Part shown: positions 10,760 through 20,800 of the stretch, one piece after another | How positions within the stretch are numbered: the first letter of the stretch is position 1 | Layout: every line of letters begins with the position of its first letter | NCBI RefSeq assembly: GCF_024166365.1 | Contig: NC_064823.1 | Location: forward strand, 2,846,924 to 2,910,923 | Reading direction: 5' to 3' | From: Elephas maximus indicus | Taxonomy: Eukaryota; Chordata; Mammalia; Proboscidea; Elephantidae | DNA length: 64,000 bases | The notes under the pieces: generated by a model | What the model saw: only the letters and a program-made list of their open reading frames with translations | What the model was told of the DNA's origin: nothing | Databases searched by the model: none | Program-made: the position numbers and the translations under genes

Positions 10760-10963
10760 CTCCTTAAACCTATTGCTGACGAGTCAATTCCAGCTCCGAG
10801 TGACCCTATAGAACAGAGTGGAACTGTCCCACAGGATTCCCAAGGCTGTAATCTTTATGGAAGCAGGCTGCCACATTTTTCTCCTTGGAGTGGCTGGTGG
10901 ATTCCACCGCCGACCTTTCAGTTAGCAGCTGAGTGCTTTAACCACTGTGCAGCAGGGCTCCTT
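10760..10963 (-). mobile_element. AfroSINE (array member 3)
   Basis: Full-length minus copy. A second head remnant 'gcaccaccagggctcctt' at 10747-10765 abuts its 3' end, so more than two insertions are layered here. Confidence 0.9.
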
Positions 10964-11118
10964 TTAGGGTGGTGCAGTGGTTAAGAGATATGGTTACTAA
11001 CCAAAAAAGTCAGCAGTTTGAATCCATCAGCTGCTCCTTGGAAACTCTATGGGGCGGTTCTACTCTATCCTACAGGATCCCTATGAGTTGGAATCAACTC
11101 AACAGCAACGGGTTTTAC
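10964..11118 (+). mobile_element. AfroSINE, short subfamily (array member 4)
   Basis: Opposite orientation to its neighbour, giving a head-to-head inverted pair with array member 3. Confidence 0.9.
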
Positions 11119-11263
11119 TGTGGATATAGCAATGAAAAAAATATCTTTGCCCCTCCAGTGCTGACATTCTAGTTAAATTCTTGCTAACTCTGGCTGCTTA
11201 ACTGTTAACCTATAACAAAGATATTAATGCAAATATCAAGGACTTAATATTTTTAAAAAAGAA

Positions 11264-11462
11264 AAAAACAAGCCCACTGCCCTAGAGTCGATTCCGACTC
11301 ATAGCAACCCTGTAAGATAGAGTAGAACTGGCTCTCAGGGTTTCCAAGGCTATAAATTTTGCAGAAGCAGACTGCCACATCTTTCTGCAGCGGGGTCGCT
11401 GGGGGGTTTGCACCAACAACCTTTTGGTTATCAGCCAAGCACTTAACCACTGTGCCACCAGG
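11264..11462 (-). mobile_element. AfroSINE
   Basis: Full-length minus copy, 3' 'acaagcccactgccctagag' to head 'actgtgccaccagg'. Followed by the target-site word ACTTAAGAT. Confidence 0.92.
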
Positions 11463-11471
11463 ACTTAAGAT

Positions 11472-11643
11472 ATAAACCAAAAAAAACCAAACCAAACCCA
11501 TTGCAGTCAAGTCGATTCTGACGCATAGCAACCCTATAGGACAGAGTACAACTGCCCCATAGAGTTTCCCAGGAGCAGCTGGTAGATTCGAACTGCCAAC
11601 CTTTTGGTCAGCAGTCGTAGCTCTTAACCACTGTGCCACCAGG
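11472..11643 (-). mobile_element. AfroSINE, short subfamily, flanked by ACTTAAGAT duplication
   Basis: Inserted directly next to the preceding SINE. ACTTAAGAT occurs at 11463-11471 and again at 11644-11652, a 9-bp target duplication. Confidence 0.92.
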
Positions 11644-11652
11644 ACTTAAGAT

Positions 11653-12035
11653 GGTGTTCTTTTAGCACCCAGAGAATCAGCATCTCTGGGGGTAGTGCCC
11701 AGGAATGTGAATATTAAACTCCCCTGGTGATCGGGACCCTCCCGAAGTGTGAGAACGATGATGTAAGCTGTGATAAGATGGTGGAGACTTGCAGACTGAG
11801 CCATAGGAGGGTTGATCTGTGCTTCCAGGATCTTTGTTGATGCCACCTGGAACTTCACCACATAGATGCGTGCCCATTCGTCACGCACCTCCCACCCCCA
11901 GCACCAAGGCTGGGCTGTGCAGAAGCCTCCTCCGCTGTCTAGTGCTGTGGACACTGAGCTCACTATTTTGTTAGTCCTTCAAAGGCAGAGATTGTTTGTT
12001 TAACATGATTAATGGTTTATAACTCATGTCATCAA
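11653..12035. other. unannotated non-coding stretch
   Basis: No gene seen. The open frames on the minus strand overlap each other in different phases and have no recognisable family. Confidence 0.45.
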
Positions 12036-12039
12036 CACA

Positions 12040-12338
12040 AGGGCAGCGGTGGTTCAGTGATAGAATTACCACCTTCCATGAAGGAGACCCGGGTTTGGTT
12101 CCTGATAAACGCACCTCGAGCGCGGCCACCACTTGTCTGTCAGTGAAGGTCTGTGTATTCCACTGATGTGCTGAGCGGATTTCATCAGAGTCTTCCAGAC
12201 TAAGACAATCTAACAAGAAAGGCCTGGTGACCTCCTTCCGAAAAATCAGCCAGTGAAAACCCTGTGGATCACAAAGGTCTGATCCAGTTGTGCACGGGGT
12301 TGCCATGAGTCCAAGGCTGACGCAACGGCAGCTGACGG
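12040..12338 (+). mobile_element. tRNA-Gly-headed SINE with RTE-like 3' end
   Basis: The head retains 'gcggtggttcagtgatagaa' and a degraded B box (GGGTTTGGTTCC). The middle carries 'cttccagactaagacaatct'. The 3' end 'ggggttgccatgagtccaag' resembles the AfroSINE/RTE terminus, which suggests mobilisation by RTE. Confidence 0.78.
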
Positions 12339-12339
12339 C

Positions 12340-12770
12340 AGTGGCTTAGCACAGTGCCCGGCACGGTCTGGGCACTCAGGGACACCTCCGTGAATGAATG
12401 GATGGCCGTCAGTTTCAGTTACCAAGATCTTTGAGGCTCTGTTCAGTCTGAGCAGAAAGGATCTCTGTTTTCATGGTCCCTGCTGATCACAGGCTTTCTC
12501 AGACTAGTATATTATTTCACAAGATATTATATTAGAAATTTCCACCTTGATTCTTCCTCTAAATTTCATCCAGCATAGGCATTTAGGCTATGGTACTACT
12601 TTTAGATGGAGATTTTTTTTTTCCTTGATACTTAGCCCATCATGCCTAGTATTTTGTACATTTATGCTCTACTTCTGATGGATTTAGCTTATCAAAGTGG
12701 TTGGCATCCAGCTGCCTCCCCATTTTTTTCTCCTTTCTTCTAATCTATTTTGAAGTGATTAAACAAACAA
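12340..12770. other. unannotated non-coding stretch
   Basis: No gene or clear repeat; a faint L2-like segment at 12345-12410. Confidence 0.4.
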
Positions 12771-12779
12771 AGAAACAAA

Positions 12780-13305
12780 ACAACCAAACCCCAAAACTCA
12801 GTGGCTTAAAATAACAACCATTTTATTATAGTTCATGATTCTGTAGGTCAGGAATTCAGGCAGAGTTCAACTGGGTAGTCTTCTGTTTCAGGAGGCATTG
12901 GTGGCGGTTACTCAATGGCGTGAAGCTGGTGGATGGGCTTGCTTGGAGGACCTAAGACAGATTCATTCACGTGTCAGACACCTTGTTGGAGATAACTTGA
13001 CGGTTGAGCTCAGCTGGGACTGTCAGCTGGAGCTCCTCCATCTGGTCTTTCCAGCACAGTGACCTTAGGGTAGTCAGACCCCTTACACGGCAGCTTAGGG
13101 CTCTAAGAAAGAGTGTTGCAGCTAACAAGGCAGAAGCAGCATGGCCTTTTATGGCCTGGCCCCAGAAGTCCCATTTTGTCCCTCTGTGGTACATGGAAAC
13201 ACTCACAAGCTCACCCAGACACCAGGGTAGGAGATATGGATCACACATCTCGATGGGAGGAGTGTCAAGGAATTTGTGGGCCACGTTTTAAACTGCCACA
13301 GACTA
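12780..13305. repeat. old interspersed repeat, LTR or DNA type
   Basis: Begins 'actcagtggcttaaaataac', continues with 'ttctgtaggtcaggaattca' and 'aggcagaagcagcatggcct', and ends 'gggaggagtgtcaaggaatt'. I know this as a common mammalian repeat pattern but cannot name its family. Open frames across it are incidental. Confidence 0.55.
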
Positions 13306-14480
13306 TTCGGTCACAGCCCTGTTTCTAGGGAAGGGGGTTAAAACAAATGAGCAAATGGCCCTGGGACTTGATTATTTCACTCCGTGATTCTCCACTACTC
13401 TCTTCATCATACGATAGTGACTTGGAATAAGTACGCATATAAATGTCAGAGTGGCCTAATGTAGTAAAACTCTCAATGGAATGCCTTTCTCTATTGCAAG
13501 TTCATTACACAGTATGAAAATTGGCATCCCCCAAGGACACAATCCCTAAAGGCATTTCTCTCTCCCGTTGTAATCAGCAGTGCCTGTGATACAAGCATGC
13601 TCCTTGTCCCTGTCCCCAGGCCCCCAGAGTGGGGACGGGACCCTGTTCAGCTAGACTGAAGCGTGATGCCCTGTGTCTCTGAGTGGAGGCACCGGCCATC
13701 TGAACGACATCTCCTCTCGTGCCTCCAGGGCTGTTCTCCCTCTGAGCTCCCGGGCTCTCTGACCGGCTCATTGTGTCAGCAGGAGCAGCAGTCAAGGTTT
13801 ATTTTGGTTGCATTCCTCTATGCAATTATCCAAAAAGGAAAACACAAAGGCGTTGAAAAATGCAGCTTGTGCTCTTCCAGAACGACAAGCGTTCTCCTGG
13901 AAATCTTTTATTTTAAAAATGACATTATACTGCTATGTTTTTGCTCAGTTTTCATTACTTTTATCAAAATTTCTTAGCAGAGGCCCAAGTGGCTTGGCTA
14001 AGGTAAGGCGGGAAAGTTACGACGATTCATTTGTATACATTTGTCCTGGTGGGAATTTGATGAGGTGGAAAAATTATAGAAATATTAAATTAGAAGTGCC
14101 TATGACATTATTTTCTGTTCTATTTGGAGCCAGACACAAGGTACAAATATTAAACGGCAATTCAGTGAGTCATGAGCCCCCACCGAAGCACCTTGGTTAT
14201 TTGTAAACTGAGGTGACATAAGCTTTCTCTTGCCTCTGGTATCCTTGGTACCTCAATTTTGACGAATTCCTTAGCTCACCCCCCAATCCTGTTCTTCCAT
14301 TAAAATCCCTCCCTTAAAGCAACAGTGCATATGGCTCCGGAAAGGAAGGGGCCAGACAAGCCACACACTCGACTGTCCTGAAGGCCCCTTGCTTTCCAAC
14401 AAACCTCTTCCAGCAAGATGCCCCCCAGCCTGGGCCCTTAGCAGCACTCGCCCTGAATCAGAGCTGGTGAGGCCAGTTTA
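13306..14480. other. unannotated non-coding stretch
   Basis: Includes two overlapping plus-strand frames of 104 and 132 codons (13663-14206) in different phases, without recognisable motifs. Treated as chance. Confidence 0.45.
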
Positions 14481-14484
14481 TCAG

Positions 14485-14640
14485 TAAGGATCTAACCAGG
14501 AAACAGAAACCACTGGAGTACTGAAAACAGAAGGGCTTTGATGCAGGGATCGATTACACAAGGGATGGAAGAGCTAAGAGGCCAGCCAGGAGGCAGTGAG
14601 GAATCCAGGAACTACAGAGACAGGAAGCTGACTCTGCCGG
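14485..14640. repeat. LINE-like remnant, uncertain
   Basis: 'caggaaacagaaaccactgg...caagggatggaagagctaag' resembles the end of old L1 elements. Weak. Confidence 0.3.
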
Positions 14641-14866
14641 AGGGCAGAAGGAAGAGGAGCGGGGTTCCTGGGGCTCAGGACCGGTGTCACCTGGTGGAGG
14701 CTGGGATGGACCTGCCTGGCAACAACTGGAGCCAGAGAAGATGTGCAGCTGCTGAAGCGGAAGGGAAGAAGTACCTGATTTCTTTCTCCCTGTCCCCGCC
14801 CTCCAATTTCCCAGCCGTGCCTCCTCTTGGCCAGCTGACACCCGAGCCTGGGGAAGCACCCCACGG

Positions 14867-15083
14867 GGCCACCACCACCACCACCGGCTGCCATTGAGTC
14901 GATTCCAATTCATGGTGACCCCATGTGTGTCAGAGTAGAACTGAGCTCCATAAGGCTTTCAGCAGCTGATTTTTCTAAAAGTAGCCAGGACTTTCTTCCA
15001 AAGTACCTCTGGGTAGACTATAACCTTCAACCTTTTGGGTAACAGCTGAGAACATTAATTGTTTGCACCACCCACGGATTCCT
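14867..15083 (-). mobile_element. AfroSINE, 'gaggcacctc' subfamily, with ACC-repeat tail
   Basis: The 3' end adjoins a short (ACC)n run at 14868-14886. The head ends 'ccacccacggattcct'. Confidence 0.9.
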
Positions 15084-15084
15084 C

Positions 15085-15905
15085 TACAGATGTCAGACCC
15101 CTTCCATTCAGAACAGGGTAGGAAAGGGTAAGAAACAGATCCAGGATACACACCAGTAACCCCACCAAACTATTCTCATTCAGGTCTCTGTGGTTGCTCC
15201 AGGAACTTGTACATGTCCACCATGTAGCCCAAGGTCACTGTCAGCTGCGCAAAGGTCTCATCCACTGACATCAATTCTGACAACCTTGATGTGAACTTGT
15301 CCAGTAACAGCCTTTCTCATTAAAGCCTCATCCCTGGTCAAATTTCTAACCTTGGTCTACCTGTTCCTTCAGTCTCCCACCCAGAGCTTTTTCTCCTTAC
15401 TTATACCTTGCTGCCTTCTAGCTCACTGTTGTTCTCACTGACTCTCCAGTATCTTGACCAATTAGACATGCTCACAGGTCCATTTTTGTAAGCTGACTCC
15501 AGCTCTAGTGGCTATGGCCTGAGTTTTGTATCAACTAATCCTCTTTCTCACCATAGAAATAGTCTAGCTTTTTCTCTGCTCCAGGAGAAGAAAGAATAGG
15601 CCATCACAGAATTTCGCTCTCAAGAAGAGCCCAGATTCAAGGGGAAGGGAGTTAGACCTTACCTCCTGGGTGAAATGTGCCGAGGTCACACTGCGGAAGG
15701 GCTTCTAGGGTGGGAGATACTGTTGGGGCCAACTTTTGAAATACAACCAGCCCAGGCAGGGACTCTATAGACTCCTCAATCCTAATTAATGATGTTTCTC
15801 AAAGATCTCTTCCTTTCCTTCCTCCCTTCCTGTTCTTTCCTTCCTTCCCTCCATGCATCCCAGTCTTCCTTCTCTTTTATTTTCTTATACTACCTAGAGA
15901 CCAAA
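15085..15905. other. unannotated stretch with CT-rich simple repeat
   Basis: No gene. A pyrimidine-rich TTCC repeat lies at about 15805-15880. Confidence 0.5.
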
Positions 15906-15949
15906 CCCACTAAACCAAACCCACTGCTGTTGAGTTAATTCCTACTCTT
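15906..15949 (-). mobile_element. AfroSINE 3' part, interrupted by RTE
   Basis: 'accaaacccactgctgttga' to AATTCCTACTCTT. The remainder of the same SINE resumes at 17742. Confidence 0.92.
15937..15949. repeat. target-site duplication, left copy
   Basis: AATTCCTACTCTT, identical to 17729-17741. Confidence 0.93.
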
Positions 15950-17728
15950 GTTCTTGTTGTTGTTAGGTGCCATCAAGTCGGTTCTGACTCATAGTGACCC
16001 TATGCACAACAGAACGAAACACTGCCTGGTCCTGTGCCATCCTTACAATCGTTGTTATGCTTGAGCTCATTGTTGCAGCCACTGTGTCAATCCACCTTGT
16101 TGAGGGTCTTCCTCTTTTCCACTGACCCTGTGCTCTGCCAAGCAAGATGTCCTTCTCCCGGGACTGATCCCTCCTGACAACATGTCTAAAGTATGTAAGA
16201 CACAGTCTTGCCATCCTTGCCTCTAAGGAGCATTCTGGCCGCACTTCTTCCAAGACAGATTTGTTCGTTCTTTTTGCAGTCCATTCAATATCCTTCGCCA
16301 ACACCACAACTCAAAGGTGTCAGCTCTTCTTCGGTCTTCCTTATTCATTGTCCAGCTTTCACATGCATATGATGTGATTGAAAATACCATGGCTTGGGTC
16401 AGGCTCACCTTAGTCTTCAGGGTGACATCTTTGCTCTTCAACACTTTGAAGAGGTCCTTTGCAGCAGATTTGCCCAATGCAATGCGTCTTTTGATTTCTT
16501 GACTGCTGCTTCCATGGCTGTTGATGTGGATCCAAGGAAAATGAAACCCTCGGCAACTTCAATCTTTTCTCCGTTTATCATGATGTTGCTCATTGGTCCA
16601 GTTGTGAGGATTTTTGTTTTCTTTATGTTGAGGTGTAATCCATACTGAAGGCTGTGGTCTTTGATCTTCATTAGTAAGTGCTTCAAGTCCTCTTCACTTT
16701 CAGCAAGCAAGGTTGTGTCATCTGCATAACACAGGTTGTTAATGAGTCTTCCTCCAATCCTGATGCCCCGTTCTTCTTCATATAGTCCAGCTTCTCGTAT
16801 TATTTGTTCAGCATACAGATTAAATAGGTATGGTGAAAGAATACAACCCTGATGCACACCTTTCCTGACTTTAAACCAATCAGTTTCCCCTTGTTCTGTC
16901 TGAACAACTGCCTCTTGATCTATGTAAAGGTTCCTCATGAGCACAATTAAGTGTTCTGGAATTCCCATTCTTCGCAGTGTTATCCATAGTTTGTTATGAT
17001 CCACACAGTCGAATGCCTTTGCATAATCAATAAAACACAGGTAAACATCGTTCTGGTATTCTCTGCTTTCAGCCAGGATCCATCTGACATCAGCAATGAT
17101 ATCCCTGGCTCCACGTCCTCTTCTGAAACTGGCCTGAATTTCTGGCAGTTCCCTGTTGATATATTGCTGCAGCCGTTTTTGAATGATCTTTAGCAAAATT
17201 TTGCTTGCGTGTGATATTAATGATATTGTTCTATAATTTCCACATTTGGTTGGATCACCTTTCTTGGGATAGGCATAAATATGGATCTCTTCCAGTTAGT
17301 TGGCCAGGAAGCTGTCTTCCATATTTCTTGGTATAGACGAGTGAGCACCTCCAGTGCTGCATCTGTTCGTTGAAACACCTCAACTGATATTCCATCAATT
17401 CCTGGAGCCTTGTTTTTTGCCAATGCCTTCAGAGCAGCTTGGACTTCTTCCTTCAGTACCATCGGTTCCTGATCATATGCTACTTCTTGAAATGGTTGGA
17501 CATTGACTAATTCTTTTTGGTATAATGACTCTGTGTATTCCTTCCATCTTCTTTTGATGCTTCCTGCGTCATTTAATATTTTCCCCCATGGAATCCTTCA
17601 CTATTGGAACTCGAGGCTTGAATTTTTTCTTCAGTTCTTTCAGCTTGAGAAACGCCGAGCGTGTTCTTCCCTTTTGGTTTCCCATCTCCAGCTCTTTGCA
17701 CATGTCATTATAATACTTTGTCTTCTCG
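15950..17728 (-). mobile_element. RTE/BovB-like LINE, 5' truncated, with 13-bp TSD
   Basis: A 1.78-kb copy whose 3' end, 'gttcttgttgttgttaggtg' on the plus strand, is at 15950 and whose truncation point is at 17728. Flanked by perfect 13-bp duplications of the host AfroSINE sequence, so it entered by target-primed reverse transcription in one step. It carries the reverse-transcriptase and C-terminal regions only; the apurinic endonuclease region expected at the 5' end of an RTE ORF is absent. The AfroSINEs carry the same 3' terminal motif. Confidence 0.95.
15963..17462 (-). pseudogene. RTE reverse transcriptase, truncated and frameshifted
   Basis: Remnant of the single RTE polyprotein, which normally has an endonuclease followed by a reverse transcriptase that copies the element's RNA at a nicked chromosomal site. 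The coding track is spread over at least three frames. At 17462-17217 lies an N-terminal RT segment with KNKAPGIDGISVEVFQ. At 17196-16438 lies a 252-residue open piece with FIDYAKAFDCVD (about residues 55-66), GVHQGCILSPYLFNLY (113-128) and the catalytic YADD (157-160). At 16477-16223 and 16307-15963 lie the C-terminal DLFKVLKSKDVTLKTKV and GRPSTRWIDTV segments. Both catalytic-type motifs are visible, but frameshifts and loss of the 5' part mean it cannot make an active protein. Assignment to the RTE clade is from these motifs and the (AAC)n tail; the subfamily name is not determined. Confidence 0.93.
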
Positions 17729-17741
17729 AATTCCTACTCTT
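17729..17741. repeat. target-site duplication, right copy
   Basis: AATTCCTACTCTT, identical to 15937-15949. Confidence 0.93.
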
Positions 17742-17908
17742 AGCGACCGTATAAGACAGAGTAGAACTGCTCCATAGGGTTTGCAAGGCTGTAATCTTTA
17801 CAGGAGCAGACTGCCACGTTTTTTTCCCATGAAGTGGCTGATGGCTTCAAGCCACCAACCTTTCAGTTAGCAGCCAAGTGCTTTAACCACTGTGCCACCA
17901 GGATTCCT
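17742..17908 (-). mobile_element. AfroSINE 5' part, continuation across the RTE insertion
   Basis: Resumes with 'agcgaccgtataagacagag' and ends at the head 'actgtgccaccaggattcct'. Confidence 0.92.
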
Positions 17909-17909
17909 T

Positions 17910-18297
17910 CTACTCAAAGATAAAAAAAAAATATATATAGGAAAACTTAATCTTTGGGAAACAGTGAATTTCTACATCCAGCTCAATCCCACATTAAACC
18001 TTAAAAGATTTAGTAGCAATTTGTCTTGATTTTGCCAGACTAAATAATAATACCCTCCTCATTAACATATTTTAATATATTAATAGAGAGAGACTGAACT
18101 GAAGACCTGCACCCAGGAAGCTGGCTCTACTTGCCATCTTCCCCATTACTGTCAGGCAACATAACACCTTCCAGGTGTTAAACATTCTCAACCACAGAGC
18201 CTTTCTGCAATTGCTCCTTTCTTCTTTGTGCTCTTGGCAGGGGCTACACTGATCCACTCCTTCCATCAATAACAGGATTAAATCACAGCTAAAGACC
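17910..18297. other. unannotated AT-rich stretch
   Basis: No gene or clear repeat. Confidence 0.45.
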
Positions 18298-18495
18298 AGC
18301 TGCTGTAGGGTCGCCTCTGAGTCCTGGCAACTCCACGTATGTCAGAGTAGAACTGTGCTCCAAAGGGTTTCTATAGGTTATTTTCAGAAGTAGGTAGCCA
18401 GGTCTTTCTTCCGACATGCTTCTGGGTAGACTTAAACTGCCAACCTTTTGATTAGCAGTGAGTGCATAAACATTGGCACCACCCGGGGAATCAAG
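18298..18495 (-). mobile_element. AfroSINE, 'gaggcacctc' subfamily
   Basis: Diverged minus copy with 'ccacgtatgtcagagtagaa' and 'acatgcttctgggtagactt'. Confidence 0.88.
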
Positions 18496-18884
18496 ACAGA
18501 GATAGGGTCAGTCTCAGAATTAATTCTTCAAAACCCAACAGGAAGAGGTGCCACTGAGATTGTGGTTCAGGCACGAGTAGCCCTTGATTAAGCAGGAAGC
18601 ACCACAGTGAGAGGGGCCATCCTGCCCAGCTGCCTTATCTTCCCACAGGGAAGGAGGACAGAAAGCTTAGAAAAAGTGGCTTTTTCTGCAGTTATCTAGC
18701 TTCTATGGAAAAAGTAGACAGGTGTTCACACGCAGAAAAGAGAAGGTGGTCTTCCCACTTGATGTTAAGTATTCTTCGAAGATTGTTTTATTTTCTTTTA
18801 TAGTGATGCTAACTTTGGCTAACCGTAGAGACAAAGACTTAATAGACTGATACATCCTAATCATGAACTCTGCCACCCATCCGT
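18496..18884. other. unannotated non-coding stretch
   Basis: No gene or clear repeat. Confidence 0.4.
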
Positions 18885-19097
18885 CAATTTGTCATACCGT
18901 GTTGCCTTGTGTGTTGCTATGATACTGGAAGCTATGCCATTGTTTTTCCAGGATAGCAAGGTCACCCACGATGGACAGGTTTCAGTGGAGCTTTCAGACT
19001 AGGGAAGACTAGGAAGAAAGGCCTGGTGATCTGCTTTTGAAAATTCCTCAATGAGAACCTCATAGATCACAACAGAACAAATTCAACTCGCTTGCTT
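18885..19097 (+). mobile_element. composite RTE derivative, 5' half
   Basis: 'ccacccatccgtcaatttgt' to 'actcgcttgctttgga'. Same leader as the minus copy at 4887-5330. The 3' half resumes at 19282 after an AfroSINE insertion. Confidence 0.75.
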
Positions 19098-19281
19098 TGG
19101 ATGGAGCCCTGGTGGCACAGTGGTTAAGTGTTCGGTTGCTAACCAAAAAGCTAGCAGTTCAAATACAACAGCCGCTCCTTGGAAACCCTATAGGGCAGTT
19201 CTACCCTGTCCTATAGGGTTGCTATGAGTCAGAATCAACTGAATAGCATGGGTTTGTCTTGGTTTTTGGGTTTTGTTTCAG
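19098..19281 (+). mobile_element. AfroSINE, young-looking, inside the composite RTE derivative
   Basis: Full head 'ggagccctggtggcacagtg', short-subfamily body, end 'catgggtttgtcttggtttt' plus a T-rich tail. It splits the word CTTTGGA|CAAGTCATCAGG, which is continuous in other copies. A clear target duplication is not visible. Confidence 0.92.
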
Positions 19282-19512
19282 ACAAGTCATCAGGAGTGAT
19301 CAATCACTAGAGGAGGACATCATATTTGGTGAAGTGGAAGGCCGGTGAGGGGAAGGGAGACCCCAGTGAGATGGATTGGCACCATAGCTGTGCAATAGAA
19401 TCAAACATGCTGGCAATTGTGAGGATGACCCAGGACCAGGCAACATTTCGTTCTGTTGTACATAAGGTCACCGTGAGTTGAAGTCGACTTGACGGCAGCT
19501 GGGAACAACAAT
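19282..19512 (+). mobile_element. composite RTE derivative, 3' half
   Basis: Resumes with 'caagtcatcaggagtgatca' and ends in the RTE terminus 'gtcgacttgacggcagctgg' plus an AAC-like tail. Confidence 0.78.
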
Positions 19513-19718
19513 CATGAACTAGATTTCAAGATCCTTGAGGGCAGGTATAGGCAATACACCAAAATGCTCAAACTACCAAATAAATATTTAAATACTTAAG
19601 ATATTACAGAGGTAAATTTAAACCAGTGGAACACCTCTTTTGAGTTCTTATTTCCTTGTCTCAGGGGCCAATTTCTGGAAAATATAGTTATGTTTCCGTT
19701 GAGCTTGGCACTAAAAAC

Positions 19719-20580
19719 CCGTGGTTTTCAAACCTATCAGGGTCAACACCTCCTTTTATATGGAATATTCGTAATGTCCCTTTAATATCGTGAATAAAAC
19801 TAATACATATAACTTGTCCTCATACATTTCAAAATCAATGCAATTCCCTAACTAATTTAAGAGAGAGATCAAAAAGTTGCCGATGGTAAAATGATGTGCA
19901 ATTCAAAATGTCAACGCTCAGGCACGGCACTAGGAGACACAATCAAGCAGTGAGATGCCTCACCTGTGTGGAGAGGTACCATGAACATAATAGTTACAAA
20001 TGCAGCCCATACATGTGGTTGTGTTTGCCATCAGTGACATGATTTTATGAGATACTTAAAAACTCTTTAGAACCCTCTGAACAAAACAGAGTGTAATCTT
20101 TATTTATATGGCAGTGGAAAATCAGTATACATTAAAAACAACAACAACAGCAACAAACAAAACCTGTTGCCATGGAGTTAATTCTGACTAGTTAAGAGCT
20201 ACGGCTGCTAACCAAAAGGTCAGCAGTTCAAATCCACCAGCCACTCCTTGGAAACCCTATGGGGCAGTTCTACTCTGTCTAATAGGGTCGGTATGAGTCA
20301 GTATACATTAAAACAATGCAAAAATATCTTGTTATGAAATTTTAAAACTGAGTTAGGGTCTAAGGTCAAATAAAATTAATCAGGTTTTTCACCTACAGAA
20401 AAATTTTTCACCTACAGAAGTATCCAGTAAAACACTTAAAAGTCATGTGGAATGCAGGATAATTTTTTGTTGGTGGTAGACTCCAACCACTCAATACCAA
20501 TAGTATCTCCTACCCTTGTGACAAACAAAAAAAAATCCCCAAATTTTTCAAAATACCTTTAAGGGCATTGAAAACCACAG
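19719..20580. mobile_element. hAT-like DNA transposon remnant
   Basis: Imperfect terminal inverted repeats: CCGTGGTTTTCAAA at 19719-19732 and its complement ATTGAAAACCACAG at 20567-20580, of the CAGTGGTTTTCAA type common to hAT/Charlie elements. The interior is AT-rich and without a usable frame. It hosts the rearranged SINE at 20140-20300. An 8-bp target duplication is not clear. Confidence 0.55.
20140..20300. mobile_element. AfroSINE with inverted 5' segment
   Basis: The left part (20140-20190) is the SINE 3' end on the minus strand with an AAC tail ('acaaaacctgttgccatgga'). From 20191 the body and head continue on the plus strand ('gttaagagctacggctgcta' to 'cggtatgagtca'). Both parts lie between one pair of flanking repeats TCAGTATACATTAAAA (20124-20139 and 20298-20313). 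This is the structure expected from twin priming, known for L1. Confidence 0.85.
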
Positions 20581-20629
20581 CTCTAAAATGTTTATTATCA
20601 TCATCACCAGCATCCACATGGCTAACTTT

Positions 20630-20800
20630 TTTGGGTTTTCTGAGTGCTAGAAACAGTTCTAAGAGCTTTATATGCATTAAGTCATGGGTACAGTTATGAT
20701 TTCCTTATCACATATGAGGAAGCTGAGACACAAAGAGGTTAAGTAATCTCCCCAAGGTCATGGAGCAAGGACATGGTAGAGCTGGGAGTCAAACTTAAGG
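20630..20800 (-). repeat. MIR SINE remnant
   Basis: 'gagtgctagaaacagttcta...gaggaagctgagacacaaag...ggtcatggagcaaggacatg' is the complement of the MIR core. Confidence 0.75.

Noticed and set aside
13004-13328. Overlapping open frames on both strands
   Set aside because: They lie within an old interspersed repeat.
16438-17196. Functional host gene with reverse-transcriptase domain
   Set aside because: It is one open piece of a frameshifted, 5'-truncated RTE with target duplications.
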